Shown here one piece after another: positions 59,696 through 64,000 of a stretch of DNA of 64,000 nucleotides. Source of the DNA: CBDCWA01 sp965223255. GTDB taxonomy: Bacteria; Pseudomonadota; Alphaproteobacteria; Rhizobiales; Hyphomicrobiaceae. Below the pieces are notes generated by a model. That model worked only from the letters and a program-made list of their open reading frames with translations. It did no database searches and was not told where the DNA came from. The stretch covers positions 2,964,768 through 3,028,767 of the forward strand of contig CBDCWA010000004.1 of the NCBI GenBank assembly GCA_965223255.1. Direction: 5' to 3'. Positions within the stretch are counted from its first letter, which is position 1, and the number at the start of each line of letters is the position of its first letter. The position numbers were made by a program, and so were the translations under genes.

Positions 59696-60784
59696 ATGCA
59701 TAACGACAATGCCTTCAAGATTGGCTTGTTTGGGTCCAATTGCTCGTCTGGTCGCGCCGTTACATTGGTGCCGGAACGTTGGAGCGGCAGCTGGGCCGAC
59801 AATCTCAGGCTGGCCAAGATGGCGGATGACATCGGGATCGATTTCATGCTGCCAATCGGGCGCTGGAAGGGGTATGGCGGCGATACTGATTATCAGGGCG
59901 CAACGTTCGAGACCATCACATGGGCGGCTGGATTGCTCGCCGCGACATCGCGCATTTCCGTATTCGGGACCGTGCATGCGCCGCTGTTCAATCCTATTAT
60001 CGCGGCAAAAGAAATGGTCACCGCCGATCATATTGGCGAAGGCCGGTTTGGGCTCAACATCGTTTGCGGTTGGAACGAAGATGAATTCGACATGTTCGGC
60101 GTGACGCAGCGTGATCACGAAGCGCGATATGAATTCGCGCAAGAATGGACCGATGCACTCATGCTGGCCTGGTCCGATAAAGATAATTTTGATTACCAAG
60201 GCCAGCACCTGAATCTTAAGGGCATTCGTGCCAAGCCCAAGCCCTGGGGAGGGAGCCGGCCAGTCATTATGAATGCCGGTGCCTCAGCCAATGGCCGGCA
60301 ATTTGCAATTCGAAATTGCGATGCTTTTTTTACGCGAGCATCGCGAACATCGCTTGATGAAACGGCAGAACGAATAAGGGACTTCCGGGCCGAAGCGGCA
60401 GCACTTGGCCGGGACATGGGCGTCTATACGGTTGGTGTCGTGACCTGCCGGCCGACCCAAAAAGAAGCAATCGACTATTATCACCATGCGATCGTTGAAA
60501 ATGCCGACTATGCTGCTGTCGATGGCATACTAAAAAAGAAGAATATTTCGCCTGAGACGGTTGGTCGGGATGAGTATGAAGCGCAGCGCCGGTATTATTG
60601 CAACGGCATGGGCGGCTATCCGCTGGTCGGAGATCCAGACAGTGTGGCCGGCGAACTGATCGACCTAGCGAACGCGGGCCTCAAAGGAATTGCAATTTCA
60701 CTCATCAACTATCTTGATGAGGTGCCCTTTTTTGCTGCAGAAGTCCTACCGCGTTTGCAACAGGCCGGATTGCGGGTGTCTTAG
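59696..60784 (+). CDS. Flavin-dependent monooxygenase, RutA-like
   Basis: 362 residues from ATG 59696; an in-frame upstream start at 59615 would add 27 unlike residues. Characteristic RutA/NtaA-family blocks: FGSNCSSGRAVTLVPERW, VFGTVHAPLFNPIIAAKE, FGLNIVCGWNEDEFDMFG and MNAGASANGRQFAIRNCD. RutA opens the uracil ring using reduced flavin and O2; relatives act on sulfonates, nitrilotriacetate and dibenzothiophene sulfone. The MFS transporter gene upstream may supply the substrate. The stop overlaps the histidine-kinase stop by 4 bases. Confidence 0.85.
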   Translation: MHNDNAFKIGLFGSNCSSGRAVTLVPERWSGSWADNLRLAKMADDIGIDFMLPIGRWKGYGGDTDYQGATFETITWAAGLLAATSRISVFGTVHAPLFNPIIAAKEMVTADHIGEGRFGLNIVCGWNEDEFDMFGVTQRDHEARYEFAQEWTDALMLAWSDKDNFDYQGQHLNLKGIRAKPKPWGGSRPVIMNAGASANGRQFAIRNCDAFFTRASRTSLDETAERIRDFRAEAAALGRDMGVYTVGVVTCRPTQKEAIDYYHHAIVENADYAAVDGILKKKNISPETVGRDEYEAQRRYYCNGMGGYPLVGDPDSVAGELIDLANAGLKGIAISLINYLDEVPFFAAEVLPRLQQAGLRVS

Positions 60785-62052
60785 AATTTATCGTCTTTCC
60801 GTGGCAGCGTTATGCGGATCGTTGAAGCTGTCGCGCCATCGTCCGCAATCACTGCAGTGCCGCCGTGGCGCATTGCAATTTGACGAACCAGGGCGAGGCC
60901 CAGGCCCGTACCGCTTTTGCTCGCCGTCCCTTGTGCGCGGTAGAATGCCTCAAAAGCACGTTCGCGGTCGGCTCTCGGAATTCCCGGCCCGGCATCACTG
61001 ACATCAAGCCGCACGTTATTTGCGGCTGCCGACAGCGTCACGGTTATCGGTGCTGCGCCGTGCTTTTCAGCATTATCCAGCAAATTGCGAATGAGACGCC
61101 TTAGCAAAGCTGGATCGCCTGAAACTGTGGCTGGGGCACCATCAAGCGAACAATCGTCGTAGCGCGCGCACTCTTCGGCGGCGAGGCCCAAGAGGTCAAT
61201 CGGTTCTCTGACGTCGAGATCATCATTGGTGTCGAGCCGGCTTGCCAATAAGAGCTCATCGATCAGGTTGTCGAGTTCGGTGATATCGGCGCGTAATCGA
61301 TCAGCAACGGCTGGGTCGGCACTTGGGTCAAGGCGCTCGAGGCCCAAGCGGATACGGGTGAGGGGTGTACGCAATTCGTGTGACGTGTTGGCCAGCAGCA
61401 TGCGATTGGCAGCGATCAACTCTTCAATGCGGGCTGCGGCACGGTTGAAACTCATGGCAAGGCTTGCAACTTCGTCCTTGCCTTCGACGTTGACGCGCGT
61501 TGCAAGGCGACCTTGACCTAGTGTTTCGACGGCAGTCTGCAATTTTTCCAAGCGCCGGGTCAGGCCGCGCACAACCGGGTAAGCGCAAAGCGCAATCGTG
61601 CCGGCGATCGCCGACAACATCAGGACCAGACCAATGGCCGGGTGACGCGCTTGACGTGGTAGGCGGGCTACGACCCAACGCCGGTCCGGCAGGCGGATGC
61701 TGACGGCGGCACCGGGATGGCCATAATGCCAATGGCCATCCCGGTGGCGGCGGCGCCTGGGTGGTGCGGGAAGCTGCCGGCCGGCAGCGGCGATGAGTTC
61801 GCGCCCCGACGTATAGAGCGCGAGGTCGGCGCCGAGTTTCTTGGCTAGGCGTTCAAGAATTTTTTGTTGTTCGGGTTTGGTGGCACTTTCCGGTGGTAAG
61901 GGATTGGTGGCCAGAATGCCGATCATCTTGAAGGCATTGGTGTCCGGCCGTCCACCAGACCCGAAGCGCCAGGCAGCGCCGGCGACGATGACGGTCAAGA
62001 CCAGTGAGGCAATGATCGTCAGATAGATCTTGCGATAAAGACGGTTCAGCAT
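60781..62052 (-). CDS. Sensor histidine kinase, CpxA-like
   Basis: 423 residues. Membrane segments about 11-29 and 139-160 frame a periplasmic domain with a histidine-rich stretch (RRRHRDGHWHYGH), which may sense metal or stress. HAMP domain about 160-212; phosphoacceptor H225 in ANTSHELRTPLTR; ATPase motifs NLLDNAEKHG and GTGLGLALVRQ. It should phosphorylate the regulator at 62056. Neighbours and the Spy/CpxP-type gene identify a Cpx-like envelope-stress system, although sequence similarity to CpxA itself is only partial. Confidence 0.9.
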   Translation of the reverse strand: MLNRLYRKIYLTIIASLVLTVIVAGAAWRFGSGGRPDTNAFKMIGILATNPLPPESATKPEQQKILERLAKKLGADLALYTSGRELIAAAGRQLPAPPRRRRHRDGHWHYGHPGAAVSIRLPDRRWVVARLPRQARHPAIGLVLMLSAIAGTIALCAYPVVRGLTRRLEKLQTAVETLGQGRLATRVNVEGKDEVASLAMSFNRAAARIEELIAANRMLLANTSHELRTPLTRIRLGLERLDPSADPAVADRLRADITELDNLIDELLLASRLDTNDDLDVREPIDLLGLAAEECARYDDCSLDGAPATVSGDPALLRRLIRNLLDNAEKHGAAPITVTLSAAANNVRLDVSDAGPGIPRADRERAFEAFYRAQGTASKSGTGLGLALVRQIAMRHGGTAVIADDGATASTIRITLPRKDDKF

Positions 62053-62055
62053 CGG

Positions 62056-62742
62056 CTATTTCTGCTCCCTGGCGAAAACGTAGCCGGCACCGCGCACCGT
62101 GATCACACGCTTAGGCTTTTTGGGGTCTTGTTCGATTTCGGCGCGAATGCGCGAGATGTGGACGTCAATCGAGCGATCAAAAGCTTCAAGCTGTTCGCCC
62201 TTTAGGAGATCCATAAGGGCATCGCGCGACATCACCCGCCCGGCATGTTCGGCCAAGGTCTGCAGCAAAGTGAATTGATGTGCCGTGAGGTTGCAGGGCG
62301 CGCCGTCCAGGCGGGCTTCCCTGGCTGCACGATCAATTTCGAGTGACCCAAAGCGCAGGACATCATTTGCCTCTTCCGGTTTTCTGGCGCGGCGCAGTAT
62401 GGCCTTCAAACGGGCCAGAAGCTCGCGTGGTTCAAAGGGTTTGGGCAAATAGTCGTCGGCGCCGAGTTCTAAGCCAATAACACGATCCATGGCATCGCCA
62501 CGTGCCGTCAGCATCAACACAGGGGTCATTGTCGTGGCGCGCATGGTACGGCAGACATCGAGGCCATCCATGTCGGGCAACATCAAATCAAGAATGACGG
62601 CATCGAAAGTATGATTGGCCTGTTGGGTCAATCCGGCATTACCGCTGGCGGCATGGGTGACGCGAAAGCCCGCCCCTTCGAGATAGTCTTTCACCATCTC
62701 TGCGAGGCGGGCGTCGTCTTCTATCAGAAGAATTTGGTCCAC
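62056..62742 (-). CDS. Response regulator, OmpR family, CpxR-like
   Basis: 228 residues. Receiver domain with phosphoacceptor D52 (VILDLMLPDMDG) and Lys in LPKPFEP, then a winged-helix domain with RDALMDLLKGEQLEAFDRS and RVITVRGAGYVF. It binds DNA when phosphorylated. The exact GTAAA-N5-GTAAA site upstream of the operon is the site type recognised by CpxR. The kinase gene follows with 3 bases between stop and start. Confidence 0.93.
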   Translation of the reverse strand: MDQILLIEDDARLAEMVKDYLEGAGFRVTHAASGNAGLTQQANHTFDAVILDLMLPDMDGLDVCRTMRATTMTPVLMLTARGDAMDRVIGLELGADDYLPKPFEPRELLARLKAILRRARKPEEANDVLRFGSLEIDRAAREARLDGAPCNLTAHQFTLLQTLAEHAGRVMSRDALMDLLKGEQLEAFDRSIDVHISRIRAEIEQDPKKPKRVITVRGAGYVFAREQK

Positions 62743-62777
62743 GGTGTCTAAACTTGGCGTTGGTCATTGTTGCCCCC

Positions 62778-62805
62778 AAAACAGGAACCGAAGTACCGGT
62801 TCCTG
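62778..62805 (-). terminator. Attenuator-like hairpin between the CpxP-like and CpxR-like genes
   Basis: CAGGAACCG at 62782-62790 and CGGTTCCTG at 62797-62805 form a 9-bp stem with a 6-base loop. Read on the minus strand it is followed by TTTT, so it is a partial terminator that would reduce transcription from the CpxP-like gene into the regulator and kinase genes. Confidence 0.7.
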
Positions 62806-62821
62806 CCCTGAGGTTTATGAT

Positions 62822-63391
62822 CTAACCACGGTGCATCCAATGGTGGAAGGCCCGCATACGCCGCTGCATGCGTGAAATCCGTGCATCCAAGTCCTGGCGC
62901 TGCTTAGCGGTCAGAACTTCTGAGGCCTTGGACAGGCTCTCCGTCAAGACTTTTGTTGCTGTCTCGACAAGGGCCATTTTCTCCGTCCGTAGTTTTTCAA
63001 TAGCTTCGCGGTCGATCTTTGGTGACAGCAGGATGGCGCGGATTTGGCCACGTCCTGCAACCAACTGATTGCGGAGAGGGACCAATTTCTCGGCGGCCTC
63101 GCGTCCTATTGCGACCAGTTTGTCGGTTTGTTCCTTAGTGGCATCCACCTCGATTGCCAGATGGCGCATAGCGCGTTCTGCACGCTTGCCCACGTACGCC
63201 GTGTCCATCGGACCGGACATGAAGTGATGGCCAAAGTGCGGCCCGCGGCTAAAAGCCTTCGTGGCAATCGCGCCGGTGAAGCCGGCGACCAGGGCCAGGG
63301 CCACAGCGAAGAAGGCAAATCGCCCGCGACCTCTGCACCGCTTCGGTCTAGTCGTATCTGATTGTGCTGGGGTATTGTTTTGATCTGACAT
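62822..63391 (-). CDS. Spy/CpxP-family periplasmic stress protein
   Basis: 189 residues. An N-terminal signal-anchor region (FAFFAVALALVAGFTGAIA) leads into a helical domain with the LTXXQ-type motif LTAKQRQDL near the end. CpxP and Spy proteins are periplasmic chaperones that bind misfolded proteins or signal to the CpxA kinase. AGGAGCACTCAC precedes the ATG. It heads the operon with the regulator and kinase genes, separated by a partial terminator. Confidence 0.85.
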   Translation of the reverse strand: MSDQNNTPAQSDTTRPKRCRGRGRFAFFAVALALVAGFTGAIATKAFSRGPHFGHHFMSGPMDTAYVGKRAERAMRHLAIEVDATKEQTDKLVAIGREAAEKLVPLRNQLVAGRGQIRAILLSPKIDREAIEKLRTEKMALVETATKVLTESLSKASEVLTAKQRQDLDARISRMQRRMRAFHHWMHRG

Positions 63392-63483
63392 GTGAGTGCT
63401 CCTGACTGCATCACGAGAGAGCTTGATTGCTCTTTCATGAAATGCACCTTGGAGCAGCGGCTTTGCTGTAATTTCTCCGCTTT

Positions 63484-63498
63484 GTAAAGAAGTGTAAA
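63484..63498 (+). promoter_or_regulatory. CpxR-type operator GTAAA-N5-GTAAA
   Basis: GTAAAGAAGTGTAAA matches the E. coli CpxR consensus exactly (two GTAAA half-sites five bases apart). It lies 93 bases upstream of the CpxP-like gene, in the gap after the FAD-subunit gene stop at 63515. Positive autoregulation of the operon is inferred. Confidence 0.7.
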
Positions 63499-63514
63499 GT
63501 TGGATCTGATGGCC

Positions 63515-64000
63515 TTAGCGGCAGGCGGCAACGGCGCGTTTGGCCATGACGGTAATCAAGTGCGCGCGATATTCTGCGCTTGCGTGGACGTCCGACATCA
63601 ATCCACCGGGATCGATTTTGATGTCCGCAATGGCTTCGGGGCGAAAGTCCTTGGCAAGGGCGGCCTCCATCTCGCTTGCACGGAAGACGCCATTGTCGCC
63701 GGCACCTGTCACAGCAACCCGGATGCCAGCCGGCCCGCGTGAGGCCATAACGCCGACGATGGCATAGCGGGATGCCGGGTTCTTAAATTTCATGTATGCG
63801 GCGCGTTCTGGGATGGGAAAACGAATCTCGGTTAGAATCTCATCTTCCTCAAGTGCTGTTGTGAAGAGTGCCACAAAAAAGTCGTCTGCCGGCATCTCCC
63901 GTTTGGAGGTGACAAGGGTTGCGCCAAGTCCCAGGCAACCGGCCGGATAGTCGGCGGCCGGGTCATTGTTGGCGATGGAGCCACCGCAGGTGCCGCGATT
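63515..64000 (-). CDS. FAD-binding subunit of a molybdenum hydroxylase (CoxM-type), C-terminal part, cut by the window edge
   Basis: The frame reads through the right edge. The visible part begins RGTCGGSIANNDPAADYPAG, the FAD-loop motif TxGGSxAxxDPAAD, then MPADDFFVALFTTALEED and MKFKNPASRYAIVGVMA, to the end VMAKRAVAA. This is the second half of a CoxM-type subunit; the N-terminal half is outside. Operon order would place the 2Fe-2S and large subunit genes elsewhere, but none is downstream here, since the CpxP-like gene follows. Confidence 0.88.
   Translation of the reverse strand, partial: NRGTCGGSIANNDPAADYPAGCLGLGATLVTSKREMPADDFFVALFTTALEEDEILTEIRFPIPERAAYMKFKNPASRYAIVGVMASRGPAGIRVAVTGAGDNGVFRASEMEAALAKDFRPEAIADIKIDPGGLMSDVHASAEYRAHLITVMAKRAVAACR

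Overview
The window is about 64 kb of moderate-GC bacterial chromosome, most likely from a free-living, metabolically versatile alphaproteobacterium. Reasons: an Irr-type Fur regulator, the order maf - yacG - tRNA-Phe, several aerobic CO-dehydrogenase-type molybdenum hydroxylases, multiplied orphan TctC (Bug-type) binding proteins, and a Rieske/LigB/4,5-dihydroxyphthalate-decarboxylase-like set typical of aromatic degraders. I see no rRNA, CRISPR array, transposase or phage gene. This assignment is inference; no marker gene fixes the genus.

Layout. 1-6 kb: the first codons of a molybdenum-hydroxylase FAD subunit running off the left edge, a 4,5-dihydroxyphthalate decarboxylase-like (DHPD-like) protein, an EamA transporter, then a GNAT acetyltransferase, FAD oxidoreductase, rRNA-methylase-like protein and aldo/keto reductase on the plus strand. 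6-11.3 kb: a signalling and surface segment with a secreted peptidoglycan-binding protein, two PilZ proteins, a double-PAS GGDEF diguanylate cyclase, and two copies of a structured leader about 2.7 kb apart. 11.4-20.7 kb: catabolic genes (LigB-LigA fusion dioxygenase, second DHPD-like protein, CoxL, FGE-like protein, Rieske oxygenase, DUF2182/DUF1326 pair, NMT1-like protein). 21-38.6 kb: AIM24 protein, Irr/Fur regulator with a Fur-like box, class II aldolase, three TctC-like binding proteins with an unusual Cys-containing C-terminal domain, ketopantoate reductase-like protein, enolase-superfamily protein, ornithine-cyclodeaminase-like protein, second NMT1-like protein, third DHPD-like protein, an MmgE/PrpD - racemase-like - methyltransferase run, and a tRNA-Trp-like gene. 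38.7-43.3 kb: gene remnants, 3-hydroxyanthranilate dioxygenase, a flavin monooxygenase, a membrane alpha/beta hydrolase and tRNA-Phe. 43.3-52.8 kb: yacG, maf, a Crp regulator beside a membrane class III cyclase, an AhpD-like protein, an orphan CoxL, a cupin dioxygenase, a TPR protein and a glyoxalase. 52.9-64 kb: a complete CoxM-CoxS-CoxL operon, two MFS transporters, a RutA-like monooxygenase, a CpxP/CpxR/CpxA-like envelope-stress operon preceded by an exact CpxR-type box, and a second FAD subunit running off the right edge.

How it fits together. The catabolic genes form several small modules rather than one pathway: TctC-like proteins or cytosolic binding-protein-fold proteins sit beside one or two oxidoreductases, lyases or isomerases, which looks like uptake and oxidation of many aromatic and organic acids. 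Regulation is through c-di-GMP, probably cAMP (cyclase plus Crp), iron/heme (Irr) and envelope stress (Cpx). The observation I rate highest is the duplicated structured RNA leader at about 7.75-7.93 and 10.47-10.65 kb, in which a hairpin and a start-codon-masking helix compete. Next is the C-terminal domain shared by the three TctC-like proteins.
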